64,000 nt of DNA from Ariolimax columbianus (lineage: Eukaryota; Mollusca; Gastropoda; Stylommatophora; Arionidae): the NCBI GenBank assembly GCA_036924085.1, contig JAVGWX010000025.1:31197921-31261920 (forward strand), given 5' to 3'. Position 1 is the stretch's first letter. Every line of letters begins with the position of its first letter. A model generated the notes under the pieces. It did no database searches, had not been told where the DNA came from, and saw only the letters and a list, made by a program, of their open reading frames with translations. This document shows, piece by piece, positions 53,221 to 63,626 of the stretch. The translations under genes were made by a program, and so were the position numbers.

Positions 53221-55830
53221 CGATATCTAGAAAAGTAAGGATAAAAAACAAAGACAAGCCAGAAGAAAATATAAAAGAAAACAGTCGAGAAAAAAGATGA
53301 GTACAGCACAAACAAAATACCACATCAGAAAAGTAGCAACAAAAAAGCCTGGAATGAAACATGCGATGACTTTAACCTAAATAATGAAATGCAGAAAGCA
53401 CATAAGTGAAGAACAAAAGAGCCACGACAACATCAAGATTGCACCATAGGAGCGCATGATGGAAAAACTAACCATGAATGAGGCCATGAGAACTTTAAAG
53501 AAAAGAAATCGCCCGGAAAAGATGGGGTAACAAATGAAATGCTGATGTGGTTGGGCCAAATAGCAAAGCGGGAGTTACTATCAGTCCTGAACCAAAGCTG
53601 GAAAAGGGGAATTGTACCACACGCATGGGAAGATGCTGTACTTATACCAGTACCAAAGAAAGAAAAAGATAGAACAGATCCAAGTGGATACAGGCCTATC
53701 AGTCTACTGAGCTGTGTAGGTAAACTGATGGAGCGTATGATAAACACCAGACTGATGTGGCATCTGGAAGCAAAACACGTACTAATTCCACAGCAAGCAG
53801 GATTTAGACAACACAGATCCACTGAGGATCAGATCACTCTCATAGCGCAGGAAATAGAGGATGCTTACCCAGAGAAAAAGCATACAGTAGTGGTTTGGGT
53901 GGATGTAGAGAAGGCATTTGACAAGGTGTGGAGAGAGGGACTTAACGTCAAGCTACGAAGAAGTGAAGTATCTGAAAAAATGTACAGATGGATCAGCACT
54001 TACCTTGAAAACAGAACAGCCAGAGTTTAAGTACAAGGGCAGATGAGCAAAAAGGTGACACTGGAGCAAGGAGTACCCCAAGTGGGAGTACTGTCACCCA
54101 CACTTTTTCTGGTGTATATAAACAACATCACAGAGAATTTACCAAGAAGAGTCCACAGCTACATGTTTGCAGACGATCTGGCTATGTGGATCTCTGAAGA
54201 AAATCTCACCGTAGCAAACAATCGGATGCAGCAGGCCCTAACATCGCTGGAGAAGTGGGCGAAATCATGGCTGGTCAAAATAAATGAGGAAAAAACAACA
54301 TGTAAGATATTCTTCCTTTCAAATAAACCACAGAACACCAAAGTAAGTCTTAACGGCAAATATCTGCGGCTAAACGACAATCAAAACTACTTGGGCGTCA
54401 CATTTGATCGGCGCATGACATGGAAAAGTCAGATCGAGAGAAACCGAATGAAAGCAAGACAAAGAATGGCAATCATGAGGAAACTTGCTGGCACACGCTG
54501 GGGAGCAGACGAAAGAATACTAAAGAAACTGTACACTGGAAGAGTGAGACCAGTTCTCGAGTATGACATTGCGGCATGGACAACAGCAGCAAAGGCGAAC
54601 TTTGATAAAATTAGCAAACTTCAAAACCAAGCCATGAGAGTTATAACAGGAGGCATGAAGTCAACGCCAATTGTAGAACTGAAAAAATTACAATCTGCAA
54701 TCCATAGAAGAGACAGCAGAGCCCAGCAGCAAGCAGGGAAACTCAGAAGACTGAAAGACCATCCAATGCATCAGAAACTAAATAGATTTGGAAATGGGAA
54801 ACTAAAGCGGAGAAACTTTGCAGAAATAGCCAAAGTGAAGATAAGCGAAGACCCTATGAACATCGGAACAACACCAAAGCCCATTCCTAATGAACGCAAA
54901 CCCACATGGAAGTAGCATATCATTCCGGAGGTGGTAGAAAATAAACAAGAACATCCAGACTGAAAAAGAAAGAAGAGACATAACCCTGAGGTACATAGCA
55001 AAACACTACCCAAGCATGGACTGGACCCATGCATACACCGACAGTTCTGTAAAAAATACAATACAAAATGGAGGGGGAGGGGTATCCCTGAGCCTAACAA
55101 ACGGTAGAAAAATAACACTGTCAGTGGCAACTGGAAAATACTCAAGCAATTTCAGAGTGGAGACAGAGGCACTGAGGGCTGCAGAAGAAGCAATGCTGAC
55201 AGGCGAAAACAATGAAAGCCAGATAGTTCTGTTCACATATGCCCTGTCCGTGGTTACAGCACTAAAAAGCCAGAAAAATACAGAACTTAATGATATAAGA
55301 GCAGTACTCTGTCAACTATTCCAGCAGTCCGCACCAAAAAGAGTAGGGGTACAATGGGTTCCATCCCACTGTAACATTCAAGGCAACGAGGAGGCAGATT
55401 GGCAAAAGAAGGTGCAAGATTACCACAACCAGATTCTAGTGTGACCTACGAAGAGTCCAAAAGGTTTATTAGGGCCAGATATATGGCCAAATGGGAAACA
55501 GAGCATACTGGCTACACAAAAAAATGATGCGTATTACTAGTCGAACAGAAAAGAGCAGGTCGTGGTCTTCAGACTCCGCACAGGCCACAACAGACTGAGG
55601 TACCATCTATTCAATAAACTGAAGATAGGTGGCACTGACGAATGCACCTGTGGTACAGGGAAAATAACAGCTGATCATCTGCTGCAAAATTGCCCGACGT
55701 ATGAGGATCAGAGAAAGCACATGTGGCCATCACCAGTGGCAACACTAGACAAGCTCTATGGCAGTGTCGACAGCCTTAGGATGACAGCTGCTTTCTTCGA
55801 ACAAATTCAAGTTGACGTCTGATTGCGTAC
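53221..55830 (+). pseudogene. LINE-I RT and RNase H region, five or more lesions
   Basis: The RT starts with SPGKDGVTNEMLMW near 53515 and is open to 54030 (VDVEKAFDKVW at about 53900), where a CAA-to-TAA change (54028-54030) stops it. It reopens in the same frame to 54915 with QGVPQVGVLSPTLFLVYINN (54070) and the catalytic FADDLAMW (54166). A TAG at 54913 and a deletion near 54945 precede the RNase H part (55016-55444), in which TDGS has become TDSS, the catalytic LTDAL has become FTYAL, and NEEAD is followed by a four-base loss. The C-terminus (55562-55822, IQVDV end) is open again. Not functional; it is the longest LINE-I in the window. Confidence 0.93.
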
Positions 55831-55899
55831 GAAGAAGAAGAAGAAGAAGAAGAAGAAGAAGAAGAAGAAGAAGAAGAAGAAGAAGAAGAAGAAGAAGAA
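55831..55899 (+). repeat. (GAA)n tail of LINE-I, about 22 units
   Basis: GAA repeats follow directly after GATTGCGTAC, the LINE-I 3' end, and run to 55899. The other LINE-I tails have 3-8 units. Confidence 0.97.
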
Positions 55900-56339
55900 A
55901 AAACGCAGAAAGCTTGAAATCTTTTACAGTCGCGATGGGAAAGTGAAAGGAACAAGTCGAACATTCCGATCTGCCGGACAATATCATATCAAACAATAAT
56001 AAAAAGACAGAAATATTTAGCAAATACTACACCAATCAACAGACTGGAAACAGACAATGTAATCAAGAACACGCAAAAAGCTGTCATGGCAAACAATGCG
56101 CAGGGACTGAGTACACAACATAGAAAATGACAAGTGCTTTATAAAAATGAAAAACAAAAGAAATGATTTTAATCCTCTACCTAAAAGCAGTCCATTCTCC
56201 CAAACTGTATCAACAGAACACGATTAGAAAGCACACACTCAAAAGCACGGCTCACTCAAAACACCAAGGCAATTCTGAAGAAATCCACCTAATGACCTAA
56301 GAAACCAATTGGGAGACTTGATGAAAGAATGGTGAACCA
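55900..56339. other. No recognisable gene
   Basis: A-rich sequence, possibly from the part of a LINE between endonuclease and RT, but too degraded to assign. Confidence 0.35.
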
Positions 56340-57712
56340 CGGACTGTACTAGTGATTGAAAACCAACAAAATAATAGACGTTCATCGCAAGCGATGATGG
56401 TAACAGCAGCCAGACACGCTGTGTTGCACCTCACCCGCAAGTTCGGAGGTGGCTGTACAGTCCAATTCTGGCACGGAAAATTGTCCACATACGTGTCATT
56501 TAAATCCAGAATTGGACATGTGAGTAGTGTCAGTTGTTTTGTTTTTTCCGCAAAGTGGTTTTTTTTCTGTACTTCGGAGGTCAGACGTTCCTTAGCAATG
56601 AAGGTGCATCTGATGGTGGTTTTACGCCATGCATTGCGGTCCTGTGCGAGGCATCCCCATTCGTTTGCTTCGATGCTGAAGCGTGTAGGAGATACTTTGA
56701 GGGAGTCTTTGAAACGCTTCTTTTGGCTACCGGCTTGACGCACGCCATCTTTCAGCTCACCGTATATTAGTTGTTTTGGAATGCGGTTGTCTGGCATGCG
56801 CAAGACGTAGCCGGTCCACCTGATCTGGGTCTTCTGCAACAGTGTATGGATGCTCGACATTTTTGCCTTTATGAGGATCTCTGTGTCTGGTACCCTATCC
56901 TACCACTTCATTTTGAACAAACTACGAAGGCACCTTGTATGGAAGTGATTTATTTTCCTAGCATGCCTGCTGTACACAGTCCCCGTCTCACTGGCAAACA
57001 GAAGGGCGGGGAGCACTACGGCTCGGCAGACTGAGTTTCGTATCAAGCCTAAGACCCCTTCGATTCCAAACACTGTAGCGCAGCCTCCCAAAGGCAGACT
57101 GGCCTTGGAGATTCTGTTAATCACCTCACAGTTAATAGTAGTTTCCCTGGAAAGAGTGCTACCAAGGTACGCGAAGCTGTCTACTGACTGGAAGCGCTCG
57201 TTCTTGACTGGGTCGTGATATGCGTCACTCTGGGCAGGCTGAAACTTGACCAGTTTTTTTGGTATTAATTGTAAAACCGAACATGTCACATGCTGTTGAG
57301 AATTTGTCCACATATGTCTGCATTTCTCTTTCGGCGCTGGCAGCGAGGGCGCAGTCATCAGCAAAAAGTAAGTTTGAGATGGTTGTGTCCTTTACTTTGG
57401 ATTGAGCTTCCATAAGTCCTTTATTTTTTTCCCACTCCATTTTGGATACAAACCTGATAGCTGACGCTGAGCATGGCAGCAAGCATCATACTGAAGAGTG
57501 TTTAGGCTTGTACACAGTCCTGCTTGACGATATTTGACACAGGAAAGGCATTTGACGTTTCCCCATCCTTCAGTACAAGAGCATTCATACCGTCGTAGAA
57601 TTATATGTATGTGTAAAGTGAACGGATAGTGAAGGTAGATGGTAGTTGGTACATTTTTTGTATAAGGAAGGAGTTGATGTTGACCGACCAGTCTTATGAA
57701 GTGGGTTAACAA
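56340..57712 (-). pseudogene. LINE-III-type retrotransposon remnant, 3' half
   Basis: Minus-strand readings in order: NLLFADDCALAASAEREMQ and FGFTINTKKT (57482-57225), then after a frameshift SVDSFAYLGSTLSRETTINC, NRISKASLPLGG, FASETGTVYSRHARK and INHFHTRCLRSLFKMKW (to 56900), then, after one stop, MSSIHTLLQKTQIRWTGYV, RMPDNRIPKQLIYGEL and GSQKKRFKDSLKVS (to about 56690). The 3' end has ACCATCATCGCTTGCGATG near 56385. RT with an intact FADD but no continuous frame. Confidence 0.9.
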
Positions 57713-58077
57713 AATGACAGTGGCACTTTTCGACTTGTAGCTTTGTCCTTATTCATGTATCTGAGTTTGCAGCTGTCAAAATGTTTTCTAAGTAAAGAAA
57801 AGTGGACAATGAAAATCGCGCATTTAAACCAGAGTAGCAGTTGGATTATTTGTTTCCCAAATGAGAACAACAAACCTCAGTGCTTAGTTTACGTCCATGT
57901 GTCAGTCGTATTGGAGGAATATAACATGAAACAACATTGCATCACAAATCATCAGAAAAACTATGCCAATCATAGCAGTGAGTCGCGAAAAATTGTGATT
58001 TAAAAAAAAAAACTGAGCCACTAAAAAAGAATATTAAATAATGTATGTACAATTCAAGAATCATCGCTCACCGATAC
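57713..58077. other. No recognisable gene
   Basis: An 86-codon ORF at 57743-58003 shows no domain and no paralogue; not called. Confidence 0.35.
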
Positions 58078-58212
58078 CCAAGATGATTAGTTATGAACAA
58101 GATGATTAGTTATGAACAAGGTGATTAGTTATGAACAAGGTGATTAGTTTTGAACAAGATGATTAGTTATGAACAAGATGATTAGTTATGAACAAGATGA
58201 TTAGTTATGAGC
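58078..58212 (+). repeat. Minisatellite, seven units of 19 bp
   Basis: AAGATGATTAGTTATGAAC repeats with small changes (AAGGTGATTAGTTTTGAAC). Confidence 0.95.
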
Positions 58213-58289
58213 TTGCAAAAGCAAAAAGGCATCTACTGATGGGTAGTTTGTGAAAAAGTGTGCAATTCAAATGTTCAAAGACCTGATTA

Positions 58290-58520
58290 TGTTCGTCCAT
58301 CAAATGTGATGAAGACCACTCTCTTTGTTCAGCCGTGTCGACAGTCTTTCCTCTTGCCGTATCCACTGAAATGGATGAGTTCTTGTGCGGTGATTTAGAT
58401 TAAAGTGAGAAAGAATCCGCACTCTTTTGTCAACCTTAATCTTTCGTCCTGAGCTACTTTTGGCCAGTGGCAAGATTTTATCGAGACGACTGGAGATATC
58501 ACAGGATGAAACACCTAATA
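58290..58520 (+). repeat. Repeat-F, fragment
   Basis: TGATGAAGACCACTCTCTTT, GTTCAGCCGTGTCGACAG and GCCAGTGGCAAGATTTTATC match the first third of the copy at 2045, at lower similarity. Confidence 0.75.
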
Positions 58521-58930
58521 ATCTGACAAAATGTATTGTGCTTGGTTTTAGTTGGAATAATTTTTTTCCTCGTGTGTAAGAAAATATATGCTAACTTGAG
58601 TGACATTTATGTGCTAATTTTTATTGTTGTTGTTGCTTGATCTGTATGTTAATTAGGTTTTTATGGCGGACTTTTTCCTTTCGCTTCCCAAAATTTGACA
58701 TTGTCTGGACGTTTTTCTGTTCAGGATTTTGATCTGGCATCCGCGGTCATAGATCATAAACAAGATGGCGTCCACATTTGAACTGATCGTGTCGTGTTTG
58801 TTAACAGATTGGTAGTATGTTGGAGATTTAAATTATCTGGCAATAATAATAATAACTACTCAACTCTAAACGAGTACGTTTTTATTTTAAGCTCGTAAAT
58901 CAGGGTACGCATTTAATAATACTTTATTGG
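58500..58930 (+). promoter_or_regulatory. Candidate 5' end of zinc-finger unit 3
   Basis: Paralogous to 24990-25390, including AAACAAGATGGCGTCCACAT (ATG at 58765), the GGCATCCGCGGTC block before it and ATTTTAAGCTCGTAAATC after it. The upstream ORF stops after 16 codons and differs in sequence from that of unit 2, so it is not a conserved coding exon. Confidence 0.4.
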
Positions 58931-59075
58931 CCAAGGCCCCACGTTCACGCTGTGCTGCGTGCACCGGATACAAGTTCAAGTTGAGTTCGGGTAAGTTGAA
59001 GTTGTAACACTAACAGGGGATATCGACAAGATGGCTGCTGGTTTCTGCAAGATAGGGGTAGCTAGCCTCATGTCC

Positions 59076-59610
59076 TTCTTCTTCTTCATCGTACGCAGTC
59101 AGACATCAACCTTTATTTTTTCGAAAAAAGCAGCGGTCATCCTGAGGGTGTTGCCACTGGTGATGGCCACATCTCTCTCTGGTCCTCGTATGTCGGGCAG
59201 TTTTGCAGCAAATGCTCAGCGGTCATTTTCCTAGTACCACACGGGCATTCGTCAGTGCCACCTATCTTCAATTTGTTGAATAGGTGGTACCTCAGTCTAT
59301 TGTGGCCAGTGTGAAGTCTGAAGACCACGACCTGCTCTCTTCTGTTCAACTGGTAATAGGCATCGTTTTTGGTGTAGCCAGTATGTTCGGTTTCCCATTT
59401 GGTCATGTATCTGGCTCTAATAAGCCGTTTTGACTCTTCGTATGTCGTACTAGTATCTGGTTGTGGTAGTCTTGCACCTTCTTTTGCCAGTCTGTCTGCC
59501 TCCTCATTGCCTTGGATGTTGCAGTGGGATGGAACCCACTGTACCACTACCCTTTTTGGTGCGAACTGCTGGCACAGTTTGCAGAGTACTGCTCTTAAAT
59601 CATTAAGTTC
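59076..59610 (-). mobile_element. LINE-I insertion, 5'-truncated, TSD AGCCTCATGTCC
   Basis: TSD at 59064-59075 and 59611-59622. It contains the end of RNase H (WVPSHC, NEEADRLAKEG) and the knuckle, in an open frame from its 5' end to about 59140; deletions remove the LYGS segment. (GAA)n tail as TTCTTCTTCTTCATCG. Confidence 0.95.
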
Positions 59611-60224
59611 AGCCTCATGTCCAATCCTCCTTAATTTAATCACCTCATATAAAATGCCTGGCAGGTTTCAGCATTACCACTCTTTGCTCCTCTTTCTAGT
59701 CCTGGCAACGCACAGACGGCATTCTGATTTGACGGTATCATAGTCTCTATCCCAGTTTCAAGGACTTACTAATTTGAACTTGTTTTTCTAGGTAAAATTC
59801 AGTAGCCTTGTACCGAGTTTTGTGGTAATTTTCTGCAGTGAAAAATGTTGATGGAACAAGGAAATATAGAATCATTCTTTATCTCAGAATCTATCTGAGA
59901 TTCAAATTCCGTGTTTATTGTAGAGCCCCTAATTTAGAGAGGAAAGAAAAATTCCACAGCTGCATCCTACTTGGCACGTTTTATAAAAATACTAGGTATG
60001 CATAAGTCTGGTAACGTCGCTTCAATTGCACAGATTTCCTTCCTGGTGCCAGGTAGCCAAAAGCTGTTTAAATTCATTCCAGCCTTCCATGTTGAACACT
60101 GAATTCATCTCTTCATCTCATTTGTGGGCAACCAAGGGAACACTTGTAGTTGTAGGGCCATATGAACATCACTTTTTTTATTCTACTATCGTTAGACATG
60201 CATACTACATATGTGTGCCATCGG
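59611..60224 (+). other. Unit 3 intron, paralogous to 26640-27060
   Basis: Shares several blocks with unit 2 but has no SINE-C at the equivalent of 27080. No exon recognised. Confidence 0.6.
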
Positions 60225-60451
60225 TTTTTCCTTAACGTGTGATCTATGACATCATTAAATGAGATTTGGCACCTGATTTTGGTGTTCTGAGTTCGTTCTC
60301 TTAGAGAGACTCTCAATGTTTTTCATGAGTGAATTGAAGCATCTCTGCATCTGCTTTACATCGGTTCCAAACTACAAAACCATATTCAATAACTGGATTA
60401 GCCATCGTGTTATAGGTAACTTCTACAAAACCATATACCATACTTGGATTT
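60225..60451 (-). pseudogene. LINE RT remnant (VIEYG motif), unit 3 copy
   Basis: On the minus strand YNTMANPVIEYGFVVWNRCK at about 60430-60365, a non-LTR RT thumb block. Interrupted at 60452 by SINE-D. Confidence 0.7.
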
Positions 60452-60726
60452 CTCGAGGAGTCCGTGGTGAAGTGGTTAAGCCGTCGGCCTTGTGATCAGG
60501 AGGTGTGGGTTCGACTCCGCCGTTTTTTTCACGGGTGCTTGATGCGGAGTCCCCTGCATCTCGTAGTCACCCCCTAGTCGTCTTGTTCTTGACTTGCCAC
60601 TGGGGTCAGGCGGCACGAGACGAGAGAGTGAGGATAAAAAGTTGCGCAGGTTAATCTTTACTAAAAAATAGCGCTAGCAGAATTAATTATGCCATCATCG
60701 TCTGCAATGGATGGCGGCCTTTGACG
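60452..60726 (+). mobile_element. SINE-D copy 2
   Basis: A box TGGTGAAGTGGTTAAGC, B box GGTTCGACTCC, then the shared body. Short TSD TGGATTT at 60445-60451 and 60727-60733. It is inserted in the tandem repeat that follows. Confidence 0.9.
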
Positions 60727-60925
60727 TGGATTTGCCATGATGTTATAGATCAAATCTACAAAAGCATATACTATAACTGGATTAGCCATGGTATTATAGA
60801 TAACATCTACAAAAGCATATATTATAACTGAATTAGCCATGATGTTACAGGTAACATCTACAGAAGCTTATACTATAACTGGATTAGCCATGTTGTTTTG
60901 GTAGCTACTACAAAAGCACATAGGG
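60727..60925 (+). repeat. Tandem array, about four units of 51 bp, derived from LINE sequence
   Basis: GGATTAGCCATGGTATTATAG recurs at 51-bp spacing (ATTAGCC at 60781, 60832, 60883), and one unit lies left of the SINE-D at 60395. The unit is the minus-strand LINE segment around NTMANPVI. Unit 2 has a single unit at 27640. Confidence 0.85.
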
Positions 60926-61776
60926 GCTTTGGCACATGCTTCCTCCAATGAGATCATCTGAAGGTTATACCCATGCTCCTTTTTTGGAACTAAAAATAAG
61001 GGTGATAATTATTGGCCTTCATCAGTTGGCAAGTTGAGAGTAAAGGTGCATAGAGAGATATAACTGGCAATACTAGTATCCACACCACCTGTGTTACCAA
61101 GGCTCAAAAGGAGAGTAAAGATTAATTTCACTGTATCCTCGAGGCATGTCATAAGATGCAGCCAAGAAGGGTTAGGTATAGAGCTATCTTCTGTTGAAAC
61201 TTTTGACAACAACTTCAGTAGATATTGACAGGTCAACGGTTGATGACTTGGTGTGAATTTGTTGAAGATCTATGCCCCACAGTGAGCTGAAAAGATTTTG
61301 ATCGATGACTAATTGAAGGACGGTTGTGCATGGCACTGGCTATTTACATCCTGTAAAAACTTTAAGTCGCTATAAAAATAAAAGATCTCTAGACCTTGAG
61401 ATAGAAAAGGAGCTTATATTCTCCAAAGATTTGTTTCTAATTTTTTGCCCGTGTGCATTTCCTAATTGTGCTCTATTATTATTATTGTTTTCATCATTCC
61501 GGGCCTTAGCCAGTTTCCAAAGTTTATTTCTGTCTTTGACCAGATTGAGACTTTCTTTTCAACTCTGCGTTGAAGCTTTGTTTACCTCTCTTCTGTATCT
61601 GGCCGTGGCTGTCTTGAATGCAATATTGCTCTTTATGCTTTGTTCTTCGGTTGCTATTTCACTGAAGGGGCTCATTCTTACAACCATTGAACCTCTTTTT
61701 TGCAATATAGTTTGAAATTTCTCCTTGCTCCACTAGGTAAAGTGTTTATATTGACAATCTGTTTTATCTTATGCAG
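60926..61776 (+). other. Unit 3 intron before exon A
   Basis: Aligns with 28380-28746 up to about 61300. A segment of about 440 bp (61310-61750) is extra compared with unit 2 and is unassigned. Ends in the acceptor ATCTTATGCAG. Confidence 0.65.
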
Positions 61777-61825
61777 GTCTGAGAATGGACTCTGTTATCT
61801 TTGAACTGAAACAAGAAGACACACG
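61777..61825 (+). CDS. Zinc-finger gene unit 3, first coding exon (exon A)
   Basis: Same length, splice sites and frame as 28747-28795. The ATG at 61785 starts MDSVIFELKQEDT. The three differences from unit 2 include two amino-acid changes, Gly to Val and Glu to Lys, the latter giving LKQE. The donor is GTATAA. The later exons would lie beyond 64000; within the window the downstream sequence is filled with mobile elements. Whether the rest of the gene exists cannot be seen here. Confidence 0.7.
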
Positions 61826-62090
61826 GTATAATCAGAAAGACTGTTGTTGATGTGTAAAGTGGGATAAGGATTATTAACTGTCATTGATACATTTATCTTG
61901 GTTTTTTCGAAACGGTCATTTTGTGTCTATTATTAGAAAGGCTGCCCATCCCATGGTATTTTGTAAATGATAGCAAAAGAGGGTTGTGTAAGGGCTAGTG
62001 ACCTCATGTGCAACAAATTGTTACACAAACCACCAATGCAACAGTGCATGCTATGATGCACGCTGTTAGAAAATGAACACATACCCCAGT

Positions 62091-62342
62091 AGGGGATGGT
62101 GTGGGCTAGTGGTTAAGTGACACGGGTCACAATCTGAAGGTGCTGGGTTCACTCCCCATCACAGCACCGGCCTTTACCTCGGGGAAGTAAGCCCTTAGAA
62201 AATGCAGGAGGAAGCAGACCCTTACATAAAATGAAGGCCAAAGGCGGATGCACTCGGCCGACAGGCGCAAAATAACAACAACATAGTGCAATGCACACCG
62301 CCTTGGGGAATAGAGAAATAAGGTGAACGGCAAAAAAAAAAA
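62091..62342 (+). mobile_element. SINE-B copy, TSD ATACCCCAGT
   Basis: TSD at 62081-62090 and 62343-62352. Full-length with A box GTGGGCTAGTGGTTAAGTG and long A tail. Its central domain is changed (GGCCAAAGGCGGATG). Confidence 0.94.
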
Positions 62343-62352
62343 ATACCCCAGT

Positions 62353-63626
62353 TGAACACATCCACATTTCTTGTAGTCACATTTGACTCAAAACTCACAT
62401 GGAAGCCAATTATAGAGAAAATCCAGACAAGTGCCATAAAAATACTTTCAGTAATGAAAAAACTGGCTGGTACATCGTGGGGGCCAACAAAAAAATCTTT
62501 ACGCAAATCTACACTGGTGTAATCAGACCAATCATGGAATATGCGTCTAGTACTTGGCAACAGCGGCCAAAACAAACAGGAGAACTAGACTGAGTTCAAA
62601 ATATGGGTCTCAGACTTACCCTTGGGGCATTGAAAAGCACCCTTATTACAGAGCTAGGGAAAACAGCAAACATTGAGCCCCTTGAATTAAGGAGAAAATA
62701 CAACCTTACTGAGTTTGAAAAACTTAAGAAGCTACCAGATCGCCCTCTACATCAAAAGTTCCAAGAGAGAACTAAAAACAGACTATTAAAGAACCACCTC
62801 AACCATCTGGTCAGAGAAATCCACAGAAATCAGGCAGACAATACTTGAAGCTGAAATCGAAAATGTGAAGTACTTATTCCAGAACTATGGACACGGAGTC
62901 AGGATCGGTCCAAAATTATTTTGGACGTTTCAGGGATAACAAAGAAAAGTGAGCAGTCAGCAACAGAACAAAAAATCCATGTTCTGCAGGAGCTCAAGAG
63001 CCAGTACCCTAGCAACTTCTGGACACACGTACACAGACGGATTGGTGGACTCTGTGAGCGAAAAAAGGGGAGTGGAATCTACATCGCACACTCCAACGTG
63101 ACACAGAAAACCACTCCATACCGGTCCAACGTGACACAGAAAACCACTCCATACCGGCAGGAGAGACATGTACCATTTTCAGAGCTGAAGGAACAGCTGT
63201 TCATGCAGCAACCCAGATTTTTATCAGCCAAAACATAACTACAAGGAAAATGGTCATTCTAGCAGACTCCAGGAGCGTACTTCAAGCCATTCCAAACCCC
63301 AAGCCAAATAGACTCGTACACAAAATAAAATACAACATCAGATTGCTTCCTAAAAAAACAGATCTAGTTCTATAGTGGATTCCCACCTACTGTGGGATTT
63401 TTATAAACGAGATGGTAGATGAGCTTGCAAAAGCCAGAAGTGGTAGCATGCAGACTTGCCTTCCACAGAGCTATAAAGAAGCAGACATTCATAAAATGAT
63501 CTATGAGGATGGAATGGAGAGATCAGTACAAAGAATACAAGCCAGAAAATGACAGCACAGACAAACTTGACAGAGATGGGCAGACAAAGATCTTCATACT
63601 CAGAACAGGACATTGCATACTCAAGG
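62353..63626 (+). pseudogene. Divergent LINE-I-related element
   Basis: The thumb region VTFDSKLTW (62385), KIFTQIYTGVIRPIMEYAS (62495), a linker with ELRRKYNLTEFEKLKKLPD (62690), an RNase H start with THVHRR-like sequence (63020, TDG lost), VILADSRSVLQAI near 63250 and WIPTYCGI near 63375. It is in several frames and clearly more distant from LINE-I than the copies at 6051 or 63627. A 25-bp tandem duplication at 63095-63150 adds a repeated SNVTQKTTPYR. Confidence 0.8.

Noticed and set aside
57743..58003. 86-codon forward ORF
   Set aside because: No domain, no paralogue and an A-rich end; not distinguishable from chance.
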